NCBI RefSeq assembly: GCF_018687715.1
Contig: NC_056766.1
Location: 22,990,501-23,054,500, forward strand
Reading direction: 5' to 3'
Length of the DNA: 64,000 nt
DNA from: Carya illinoinensis
Lineage: Eukaryota; Streptophyta; Magnoliopsida; Fagales; Juglandaceae
Position 1 is the first letter of the stretch. Each line of letters starts with the position of its first letter. Positions 11,311 through 20,171 of the stretch are shown piece by piece. Below the pieces are notes generated by a model. The model did no database searches and was not told the DNA's origin. It saw only the letters and a list, made by a program, of their open reading frames with translations. The translations under genes and the position numbers were made by a program.

Positions 11311-12671
11311 GAGCTCAGTAGAATTCTTCCACAATTGGAGATGATGCGGAAAAGGAAATCTGAGAGAGGAAATCAATTCCTAGAAGTCCAAGAGAAGATA
11401 CAGAACATCTCAAACGAGATCTACGGATCCACAGGGTATACTTATTTCATCCATGTTGGTAGTAGATGAACGTGATTTGTCTTTGAGAAAGCTTGAGGAG
11501 TTGCACAGAGAGCTGCATGAACTTCTGAAGGTGAAGGTTGAATTATATTTCAATATTTTCTCATTCCCGTTTCATTTATGGTTCTGCCTATCATTGCGCT
11601 AGTGGATGGTGCTCTTTACTTATTGGCCGTGCTTGATCTTTTCCTTTCTGTAGAGTGATCCCTGAGGCAGGTTCAGGAATATGGGTGTTTTGATTAATTA
11701 ATTAATTTGGCTGGTTTTGATTCCTCAGGTTATTAGTTTGCTCATGAAGAAGCGAAAGATATTATATAGAATATATTTTATATATATATATATTTCATAA
11801 TAGTTATAATCTTTCTACTCATTTAATTTGTTATTACTGTTGATTGTCTTGTTCATCTTCCTTTTTGTGACACCCCTATTGCTGATGTTTCTTTACACAC
11901 CCAGTTCCCATTCCCCCAGCATACCTTGCTGGTAACTAAAACTTTTTATCTGTCATGGTTTGCATATAGCAATGGTTGATGCGATGGCTTCAAAAATCCT
12001 GGCATGGGAAGGAAAGAGGCATTGAGTTCACATATGATGGTGTAAGTACTATCTTTAAGGTGATGAGTGTTTAATTAGTTAGTCTCAATTGACAGCTTAT
12101 TGAAATGGTTGGCTGTAATATGCTGTTGTCTACATCATTCTGCTTAATGTATCACTTTTTGGTGGTTCAGGATGAGAACCGATCGATACAATGCTGGAAG
12201 AGGTGCGCATCTTACTCTCAAGCGTGCTGAGAAAGCTTGCTCTTTGGTTAATAAACTTCCAGGTATACTCTGATCATATAGCTTGTCAGCCTTAATCTTG
12301 AATTCGCATTTATGTGAGTTCATTAATTAGAATTATTTTATTAGTATCTATAGGATTAACTAATTTGGCTGGTTTTCATTGAAGTTATGATTCTTTAGTT
12401 TATGAGTTTGCTCAAGAAGAAGCCAAATATATTATATTATATATATTTATATATATCATAATAGTTATAATCTTTCTACTTTATTATTTCTGTTGATTGG
12501 TTCCTTTTTGTGCCCACCTATTGCTGTTGTTTCTTTACTTACTAGTTGCCATTCCCCCGCATACTTTTTGCTGGTAACTCAAAATTTCTGTCCACGTGGT
12601 TTGTGTACGGCAATGGTTGATGCGTTGGCTTCAAAAAGAGGGAAAGGGGCATTTAGTTGACATATGAAGGT
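11311..12671 (+). pseudogene. MAP65 (PRC1/Ase1 family) microtubule-bundling protein fragment
   Basis: MAP65 proteins cross-link antiparallel microtubules in the plant spindle midzone and phragmoplast. Recognisable exon pieces in gene order: 11311-11433 (LSRILPQLEMMRKRKSERG, QFLEVQEKIQNISNEIYG); about 11459-11534 (VVDERDLSLRKLEELHRELH), out of frame with the first; 12171-12262 ([17 protein letters not shown] then LVNKLP), ending in a clean GT donor; and 12613-12671 (MVDALASK then the remnant of EFTYDG). Damage: a 4-bp GATC/CGAT duplication at about 12181-12186 shifts frame at the start of the third piece, and the donor after the last piece reads CTAAGT instead of GTAAGT. A second copy of the last exon lies upstream at 11972-12041. 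The N-terminal exons and most of the microtubule-binding C-terminus are absent, and the downstream intron is split by the LINE. Confidence 0.85.
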
Positions 12672-12735
12672 CTAAGTACGCTCCCTATTCTTCAAGGTGC
12701 TGGGTGTTTAAATAGTTGGTCTTACTTGATAACTT
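11696..12735 (+). repeat. Local direct duplication of a MAP65 intron-exon-intron segment
   Basis: About 350-400 bp at 11696-12119 is repeated at 12355-12735. Shared landmarks in order: AATTTGGCTGGTTTT, TTTGCTCA(A/T)GAAGAAG, a TATATA tract, CATAATAGTTATAATC, CATTCCCCC, GCAATGGTTGATGCG, and TTGACAGCTTATTGAAATGG in the first copy. The second copy is interrupted at that last landmark by the LINE. Divergence is appreciable, so the duplication is old. Confidence 0.85.
12720..12735 (+). repeat. LINE target-site duplication, 3'-end side
   Basis: TCTTACTTGATAACTT directly precedes the poly-T (poly-A of the minus-strand LINE). One mismatch from the copy at 17523. Confidence 0.88.
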
Positions 12736-13086
12736 TTTTTTTTCCTTTTAAGAAAGAGATGAAGATCACCTGCCTATGAGTGATCCCCTTCTAATTTTAT
12801 TAAAAAAAACCCTAACTTATGGCGGAGGAATACCGTGGTAACAAAAACATCCCAATTTCAAATGCAAGACCTAGCCCCACAAAAATTAGCATCTATTGTA
12901 GGGGAAACCCCAACTATCCAAACGTAAAAGACCTCTAAGTCTTCCTGTACCAAAATATTCTCCAAAAAAATTTAGAGACCCACTATTAGCACCAAGTTTA
13001 GCTAAAAAATCAGCGACCATATTTGCTTTTCTAAACACCACTTTAAAGTGAACATTAAGCTCCCTAAATAGACATTGAGCTTCCTC

Positions 13087-13420
13087 TCAAAAATCCCAAA
13101 GGTTCCAATAATTACAAACACTTGCGAGAAACCATCCCACTATAACACTAGAATCTGACTCTATCACGAAGTTCCTCAACCCAAGTTGCTTGCATATTCG
13201 AAGGTCATCAATAACGGCTCGACTTTCCGCAATAGTATTCGTGGCTTGACCATAGCAATGAGCAAACCCACCCAAGACGCAACAAGTATCATCTCTAACA
13301 ATGAGCAAACCCACCCAAGACCATAGCAATGGCTAGACCATATTCGAAGGCCATCAATAACGGCTCGACTTATCACAAGAATCTCTATCAACATTAAGTT
13401 TCACCATCCCATTCTCCGGT
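13087..13420 (-). pseudogene. LINE RNase H-like domain (RVT_3 type), rearranged
   Basis: Minus-strand reading gives ATNTIAESRAVIDDLRICKQ and NFVIESDSSVIVGWFLAS, the central E and D region of the plant LINE RNase H domain. The first strand (WELPENGMVKLNVD) lies upstream at about 13395-13430. The domain is scrambled by a local duplication: the segment giving SRAVIDGLRIW recurs at about 13320-13365, and the GGFAHCYG/WVGLLI segment occurs twice. This RNase H would have degraded the RNA strand during reverse transcription. Confidence 0.85.
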
Positions 13421-13585
13421 AACTCCCACGCATTATATCTAGGTGTTCTACTCTCCAAAGCCACCATAGGACAATTTAAATTTGCTAATATCGAAGCATC
13501 ATGGGGGCCTAATCTTTTGAACTTCCTCACCATGCCCGAAGATTCTAAAATAAAACCTTTTACCATTCGAATAACATTCTTCCAA

Positions 13586-14119
13586 TCAAAATTCAGCCCC
13601 TCCATACGAGCCGCACAACGAGATCTCAAAAGTGCCCAAGAAATAAAGATAGGAATAACACCACGTAACCAATGTACTTGGAAAGAATTCGAAGCATGGC
13701 TCCACCAGGTATTCATCAACCCACCCCAAACCCAAATAGAAGGCAAATTTATTTATTCCAAAAATAGCTGCAAAATAATTCCAAAGCTTCCTTGGAACCT
13801 CCCCCTCACAAAGAATATGATCCACAAATTCAGCTTGGGAAGATAGACAACAATGAAACTTCGAAACCAATGGTATACCAAGTTTCTTAATTACCTCATC
13901 CCCCGGGAGAGCACTACGACGAGCACGCCAACGTAAGAAAGACATCTTTTTAGGAACTGAAGCTTGCCATAACCATTTCTTCCAAGGACAGATAGAACCA
14001 TGAGCTCTAACAATATTCCAAGCTGATTTAGTATTAAATTTACCATCTATAGAATGTATCCATACCAAAAAATCAGGTCCCTCGTGAATACGAACTTGTG
14101 ATATTAAAATCCTATTCAC
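13586..14119 (-). pseudogene. LINE zf-RVT (zinc-binding in reverse transcriptase) region
   Basis: The frame contains DFLVWIHSIDGKFNTKSAWN, then WLWQASVPKKMSFLRWRARR and GIPLVSKFHCCLSSQAEFVDHILCEG. This is the usual zf-RVT signature seen C-terminal to RT in plant LINEs, with the Cys/His cluster near FHCC and DHILC. It joins to the RNase H linker without an intact frame. Confidence 0.88.
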
Positions 14120-14800
14120 AGTTTCCTCATCGACCAGCTATATTAACATCGAAACATTACAATCCGCCCCTTTGAATATATCTCAGACCTGTGTTTCTCC
14201 ATCTCTCGCCACCATTTTCCGATTAGCAATAACACCATCACCGAGCCAATTATCAAACCAAAAATTGGAAGAGCCCTTGTGAACCAACCATCTTGAGTTA
14301 ATTAACACCAAAGGTAGAGCCTGAATAACCCCATGCCAAAACCGAGAGCCCCTTGATCCCTCAATCACCGAGCTAATCTGAGAGCTTCCCACATATTTAG
14401 ACTGAAAAAAATTCGACCATAGAGAACCCCCATTCAACAAATTCCAAGCAAAGTTCATAAATAATGATCTTTGAACCTCGGACAAATCACGAATACTAAG
14501 TCCCCCCTCCACTAGTAAGCACATGCTTTATAAGAATAATTTTTTCACCAAAAGATAACAATTTACTCTTCCACCCAGCCAACTTTTTTTGCACCCTAAA
14601 CAACAAAGGCTCAAACAATCTCAAATTAATACGCCCAACATGTAACGGAATACCCATCTATGTACAGTTCCATGCATCCTCTATAAAACCTGACAACCGC
14701 TTCAAATCCTCTTTCCGACCCCATGGAATATTAGACGAGAACAAAATCGAGGATTTTTTAGGATTTACTAACTAACCTGAGATCTCTTCATATTTTTTAA

Positions 14801-15609
14801 TCAACCCCTCGAATTCCGAGTAGAAACTTTACTTCCATTAGTAAAAATTAGCAAATCATCAGCATACAATAAATGAGAAATACTCACAGCCCCACAAGTA
14901 TTAAAATACTTAACTTGGCCCTGGGAAAATGCTTTATGTAGCATTCTTGACAGAAGTTCCTCCGACAAAATAAATAGATACGGCGAAAGTGGGTCGCCTT
15001 GACGAAGTCCACGGGAAGGCTTGAAAAAACCTTTGCAACAACCATTCAACATAACTGAAAAAACAAGTGATGAAATGGCATTGAAAATCAAAGAGCACCA
15101 CTTATCTGAAAAACCCAGACTACGCATCACCTCCAACAAAAATCTCCAGTTTACACGATCATATGCTTTAGCCATATCGATCTTCAACATGACATTTCCA
15201 CCCTTAGTTTTACGATTCATGCCATGTACAAGTTCCTGAGCAAGAGCCATATCATCAAAGATGCTACGCCCCCAAATAAAACTAGCTTGTTCTGGTGAAA
15301 TAATTCCTCAAGAACTGGGGCCAAACGAGACACCAAGATTTTAGCCATGATTTTATAGACCACCGAACATAAACTGATTGGTCGAAATTGCCCAAAACCA
15401 GCTGGAGCACCCACCTTAGGGATCAATACAAGATTAGTAGCCCCAAAAAAAGTAGTCAATGGAATCCCATCAAAAAATTCCTTAGCCATGTCCAAAATAT
15501 CCTGTTTCACCACCTCCCATGCTAGTATGAAAAAACTAGTCGAGAAACCATCCGGTCCCGGACTTCCACCCTGTGGAATAGACCATAATGCCTCTCTTAC
15601 CTCTTCCAA
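14801..15609 (-). pseudogene. LINE reverse transcriptase core, copy 1
   Basis: Two overlapping frames give the RT fingers and palm: PDGFSTSFF, LVLIPKVGAPAGFGQFRPIS (motif 1-2), IMAKILVSRLAPVLEELFHQ, KIDMAKAYDRVNW (catalytic D), GLRQGDPLSPYLFIL, and LLYADDLLIF (catalytic DD at 14855-14866). A frameshift lies at about 15220-15300 between VLFGG and MALAQELVHG. All three catalytic aspartates are present. The RT C-terminus continues as LSIRDLSEVQRSLFMNFAWN near 14.45 kb after the 149-bp deletion. Confidence 0.94.
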
Positions 15610-16209
15610 GGATGGTGGGGCACATAATGCCTCATTATCCTATTCCAAAACCACCGAAAATTATAAACTTAGAGCCTCCTCATCCAAGTTAACATTTGAT
15701 GTTGACAAGAGCTCCTGAAAGAACTGAACAACTTCATCATGCACAGCTTTAGCTGAATCCAAGACCTGGCCATTACTCAACGACATATGATCTACAATCA
15801 AGCTCTTCTTTTTAACACGCATAGACGCATGAAAAAAAAGCTATATTTAAATCCCCTTCCTTTAGCCATTTAATACAAGATTTTTGACATCCCAAAGTCT
15901 CTTCTCAATGAAGCCTTTGAAGATGGCTTTGTTTACAAACCAGTAGCTCATTTTCTCGATCCTAAGCATATGTTCAACTTTCACCATCCGAGCTTCCACA
16001 TTAGCCAATTCCAAATGAACTTGCCCAAAAATATCAATGTTCCATTTCCGTAGCATGCTTTTTAAAATTTGAAGTTTTCGGCTAACTTTCACCATAGGAG
16101 AGCCATCCACATTTTGATTCCAAGCCTCCTGAACCAACGGTAGAAACCCCTCATGAGTTCCCCACATACGCTGAAATCTAAAGTATTTAATGCAGCTCCC
16201 CCTCTCTCT

Positions 16210-16891
16210 CATCAAATGCAATAGTATAGGACAATGATCAGAAGAAAACTGTAGAAAATACTCCATATGAGCCTCCTAAAAAAAAACAATTCAAGAAGCT
16301 CGACGTAACCAAAATACGATCCAACTTCGCCCAAATCCGTCTACCACCAAGCCTCCCAATACGCCAAGAAAATTTATTCCCAATAGAGGGAAGATCAATC
16401 AGTCTGCAATCATGAATACAATTGTTAAACTCCAATTTTACACGAGGAGCTCTCAAAAGACCTCCCACTTTTTCATCATCCCCACGAACAATATTAAAAT
16501 CCCCCACCAAAAAAAGCCGGCCAACTACACATATCTAAACCACGAATATGATCCCACAGTTATAGTCTTTTCACCCAAAAACAGCTCGCATAGACAATAG
16601 TAACCATCACTCTGATACTGCCGCAAATAAACCAACCAGACAGTGCTTGATCCGACATAGCAACAAGCTCAAACTCCAGCTCATCGTCCCAGAACAACCA
16701 TACTTTACCACCTACTTCGGCGTTATTTATAAAATTAGGCCGATGCAATCACCTAGCCCATTGCCTACATTTATTAGCAACAAGAAAAGTTCTAACAGTG
16801 CCACCACAGACAGACGACTTTTATTCAAAATATGTCGAAGCCTACTCTTCGACGAAAGAATACCCCTAATATTCCAAATAAGAATCTTCAT
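16210..16891 (-). pseudogene. LINE APE-type endonuclease, copy 1
   Basis: Starting at ATG 16891 the minus strand reads MKILIWNIRGI, then (in shifted frames) GKVWLFWDDELEFELVAMS, VTIVYAS, MVGDFNIVRGDDEKVGG and SSDHCPILLHL. These are the metal/DNA-binding and catalytic motifs (WN, Y, GDFN, SDH) of the exonuclease-endonuclease-phosphatase fold that nicks target DNA to prime reverse transcription. At least three frameshifts or stops separate the blocks. The expected E of the ET motif sits in a degenerate context (ALLELF). Confidence 0.9.
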
Positions 16892-16898
16892 AATAAAA

Positions 16899-17285
16899 TT
16901 AAAATGGCTTTCGAGACCGAGTTTTCCTTTCCAGGACTATCATCGGACTTTTCTTCTTCCTTCCTCTTAGACACTTCAATGGAACATTCAATTCCAAATC
17001 AGAATCAAAACATTTATTTGTTAGCTCCTCCAAGTCATCCTCAGGGTCGCCCTCAAACAATGAAAACCTCTGTTTGGGAACCCCAACCTCTTTTTCAACT
17101 AAACGACAAAGTTCAAACTCCAAAGCTTCATCAACCACCATGAGTAAACTCCTCGGTGACACACTCTTCTCAGACACACGATCACCATCAACCTCATACT
17201 CAGAGTTTTCCTTAGATAATTCAAACCAACTACACACTGATTTATTAGGCGACACCAATTGAACATCCCCTACCTTATCAATCAC
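16899..17285 (-). pseudogene. LINE N-terminal region upstream of the endonuclease, copy 1
   Basis: A 128-codon open frame rich in acidic residues (EGDPEDDLEELTNK) and ending in a basic cluster (RGRKKKSPMIVLERKTRSRK) directly before the endonuclease start. Position and composition suggest the linker between ORF1-type sequence and the endonuclease. Copy 2 (45012-45398) is nearly identical, but no independent domain is recognised. Confidence 0.55.
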
Positions 17286-17522
17286 CTTTGGTGGCTCCGT
17301 AGGAGTAAAATAATTTAAAGGGGGAGAAATTTCCCATCTATCCTTATCTCAAACTGAACTTTATCAAATATCTAATCCTTCTAATCCACAAACATCACTT
17401 CGAACCTCTTCGACAATGCCTCACTTTGTCTCTTATTAATAATTGCCAACAATTCAGCTCGACGAGCCGCTGAAAAAACTCCCATACCGACATTCACCAC
17501 TAGATTCTTTCTACCAACAGAT

Positions 17523-17538
17523 TCTTACTTGACAACTT
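17523..17538 (+). repeat. LINE target-site duplication, 5'-end side
   Basis: TCTTACTTGACAACTT, followed by ATTGAAATGGT, which continues the MAP65 intron as found uninterrupted in the duplicated intron copy at about 12087-12117. The same 16-mer is present at 45541-45556 in the duplicated LINE. Confidence 0.88.
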
Positions 17539-17554
17539 ATTGAAATGGTCTCTA

Positions 17555-18255
17555 AAGGCATCAACACGGCTAGAAACCTTGACGAATGCAAGGGAACACA
17601 TTTCCAAAGTGTCCCAGTCCTCTCTTGCCATGAAGTGTGGTCGATTTCAGATCCTGCCTGGTGACTTAGGCTAATGTTCTCAGTGCAGTAGATTTTAGTT
17701 TTAGCCTGATAGTTCAGGTAAATGCTTTACGCTCGACCCTCTGTGGGTGTAGAGGGAACACCTTTACCAAGTGTCCCGATCCTCCCTTGGCACCCTGCAT
17801 GGTCGATTTCCAATCTCACCAGGTTTCATAGGTCGATGCTCTGCGCTCGTACCTCAACGTCCAAATGCCACCTAAGTGTCCTAGTCCCCCCTCGCCACCC
17901 AGTGCAATCGATTTTAGATCCTGCCTGGGGACTTAGGCTAATGCTCTGTGCTCGCGCCTTAGTGTCCAAATGCCACCCAGTGCGGTCGATTTTAGATTCC
18001 ACTTGGTCCCTCGAGTCAACAGGCACTGGGGGAATACCTCTCCCAAGTGTCCCAGTCCCCCATCGCTACCCACCTAGTGGGGTTGTTTCATATCCCATTT
18101 GGTGACTTAGGTCAATGCTCCACGTTCGTGCCTTTGTGCCTGAACGGCACCCAGTGTGATCAATTTCAGATTCCACTTGGCTAGTTAGGCTAATGCTCCA
18201 CGCTCTAGCCAAAGGGTCCAATTGCCAACTAGTGCAATTGATCTTAAGGTAACTG
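17555..18255 (+). repeat. A/B satellite array, segment 1 (forward)
   Basis: First appearance of the satellite that fills the rest of the window. Monomer A carries CGATTTCAGATCCCACCTGG, CGAACCTCGACGGG, GGGGGAACACCTCTCCCAAG and TGTCCCAGTCCCCCCTCGCC. Monomer B shares the first block, then has GCGTCCAAATGCCACCCAGT. The two alternate. Here the array starts about 15 bp after the LINE target-site duplication and ends at the inverted gag arm. Confidence 0.9.
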
Positions 18256-19390
18256 TGCTGCGTGGCATTTGGACGCCGAGGGAGGTCGTCGAGCCTTTTT
18301 ATTTATGAAATGGTAGGCGCAGTACGATCGGCCTTCCTCCATGATGCCCCTCCATCAGCATCTACATGTGCATGCTCGTGTGCACATTCCTCAACGAGGT
18401 GAAGAAGTTGCTCCTTTCCCATCCAACCATTTCCTTACCTCGATCTCATTCTCGTTAGTTTTGGCGTCAGTACCCCTCTTGGGGCTGCTTGTGGCCAGCT
18501 CCACTCCTGTGTACCATAGGGTGGTTAGAGCCCGGAGGGTGTCCTTAACATCGATGAAGTCGTTAGCCCGATCCATGAAGTCCTACAGGGTTGTCGGAAT
18601 TTTTCGTACAATTTTCCCAAGGTGCTAAATGAAACCCACGAGTGCTGCTAGGGTGATCTTCTCGTCCAATTCATCGGTGGTCATCTGCTCCTTATTAAAG
18701 AGGTAAGTGGCCGACCGTCTTCTTTTCCTACTAGACATGAATTGGTGGCCCAGCTCCTCGAAGGTGATGATGGCTGGTTGAAGGGTGACAAACCGTAAGT
18801 CAGGGGGAAACCCTGGCACGTCATCTCTCCCCTAGAAGCCGTGTAGTTTCATGTGAGTTTTAAACGTTTTCAGGTGCTTGGCCTTATCCTTCGATCGGTC
18901 GTACATCTCTATCTATGGGGGCCTAAATTTTGAGGGAAGCGAGACTTCCCTCATTTGGACACTATAGGCTAGGTCTATGGTGCTAAGCAGATTGGTCCAT
19001 AGCAGATGGTCCTCGTATCCTCTTTGCCATCTCCTCATACTTGCCCATGAGACTGCGTAGTTTGTCGCTTATCCGCTTGTGCTCTTCATCTTTGGGTGGT
19101 GCCTCGCCAGTGTTCTATGACTTCCCTTCCATCTGCTCAATCTTGCATGGTTTGACACCTCCCTCGAACACAGCATTCTTCCACTTTAATATTTTATTCT
19201 CTTGTCGAAGGGCTCCTTGTCAGAGGTCAATCGTTTCACAAGTTATTCTACTTCCGTGAACCTTCCTTCAATGCTTGCCAATGTAGACTCTTACTTGAAG
19301 GTCGCATAGGCATGCATTGTGGTCAGCATACAAAAGGCACGCTAACCCTATTAGGCCGAAAAAATATTAGATCTCAGAGATGGTGCCAAC
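18256..19390 (-). pseudogene. Ty3/gypsy gag remnant, left arm of palindrome 1
   Basis: Minus-strand gag: from a primer-binding-site-like TTGGCACCATCTCTGAGA next to the LTR block, through a spacer, EGGVKPCKIEQMEGK, EMYDRSKD and HLKTFKTHMKLHGF (interrupted), PPDLRFVTLQPAIITFEELG, FMSSRKRRRSATYLFNKEQM and DFIDVKDTLRALTTLWYTG. This is the Retrotrans_gag capsid region. It has the same internal deletion and stops as the other copies. It mirrors the right arm (20172-21250) at very high identity but lacks about 600 bp of protease-region sequence that the right arm retains. Confidence 0.88.
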
Positions 19391-20171
19391 TGTTGATGTG
19401 TGTTTTGTAGTAACTTTGACAATGACAGCTCTCTTGTACCAGCAAGAGAGGAAGAAAGGGTGGTGGGGGGTGGTTGTGTCATCTCTGATGTCAAAGTCAA
19501 AATCTTTTCTTCAAGGAACAGGAGAGCAGGAAGTTATGGAATTTAGAGGGATATACAGAGCTTATAATAACCTCATTCCTGTTGTCATACTTCCTCTATT
19601 TATAGCCAATTTCTCGTGAGATCCTTCTATCGTTGTAATGATGGCATTTGTCAATTATAGGAGCCATTTAATGTGGCCGATCTGGGAGGCGATAGGATCT
19701 ATGCTAATATGCTCCACATTAATGCGTGGTAACTGGAAGAACCAAGGGGCCCAAAAAGGGGTAAGGCAGCTGGCGATTCCTCCAGTCACCACACAATAAT
19801 GCAGAATAGATAGAGCATGATCCTATAGACTTCAAGTTTGGTCTCATTAAATGCAACTCGGAGTGGCCAGCATCGAGGTTGGGCCCCTGTAACTGACAGG
19901 AGTGGCCTTATTAAATTTGACATCATGTCATCCTAGACAAAGTCCATCACTACATCAATAGAAGGATCCCACAAGGCTGACAACAAGAAGGAGGCTATAA
20001 GCTCGGTATATCTCTCCAAGTTCTATAACTTCCTGCTCTCTTGGTCCTTGAAGAAAAGACTTTGACTTTGGCATCATAGATGACACAACCACCCCTTACC
20101 ACCCTTTCTTCCTCTCTTGCTGGTACAAGAGAGCTAACGTTACCAAAGTTGCTACAAAACACACATCAACA
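19391..20171. mobile_element. Palindromic LTR-derived block, centre of palindrome 1
   Basis: 781 bp beginning TGTTGATGTGTGTTTTGTAG and ending CTACAAAACACACATCAACA. The two halves are inverted homologues: each runs outward through a TATA-containing segment (minus-strand TATAAATAG at 19597-19605; the equivalent is deleted on the right), a conserved ATAACTTCCTGCTCTC segment, GTGACACAACCACCC-like sequence and the shared terminus. Both ends are followed outward by a TTGGCACCG PBS-like sequence and gag. The centre is a hairpin at 19717-19801. Either the LTR itself is palindromic or two LTR 3' halves are fused head to head. Confidence 0.82.

Larger units (their letters stand above)
12736..17522 (-). 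mobile_element. L1-type LINE, copy 1 (full right end, internally damaged)
   Basis: A non-LTR retrotransposon in reverse orientation: poly-A tail as TTTTTTT at 12734-12743, then 3' to 5' RNase H, zf-RVT, reverse transcriptase, APE-type endonuclease and an N-terminal region. It is bounded by a 16-bp target-site duplication (12720-12735 and 17523-17538). Compared with copy 2 it has lost 149 bp at 14511 (between two ACTA tetranucleotides) but keeps about 96 bp near 17400 that copy 2 lacks. A classic nucleic-acid-binding ORF1 is not recognisable, and many frameshifts rule out activity. Confidence 0.93.

Noticed and set aside
15021..15239. Plus-strand frames over the LINE RT and endonuclease (also 15488, 16647, 16832 and their copies at 43134, 43601, 44927)
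   Set aside because: Antisense shadows. The minus strand has the RT, GDFN and YADD motifs.
17722..18105. Open frames of 60-130 codons throughout the satellite with recurring peptide patterns (for example SVPIPPHHP or GLGHLGEVFP)
   Set aside because: They recur in all frames and both strands because they translate the repeat unit, and they begin and end at random points of the monomers. No conserved domain, and stops accumulate freely.
19391..20171. A normal solo LTR
   Set aside because: PBS and gag are found on both sides, and the two halves are inverted homologues, so a simple solo or 5' LTR does not explain the block.
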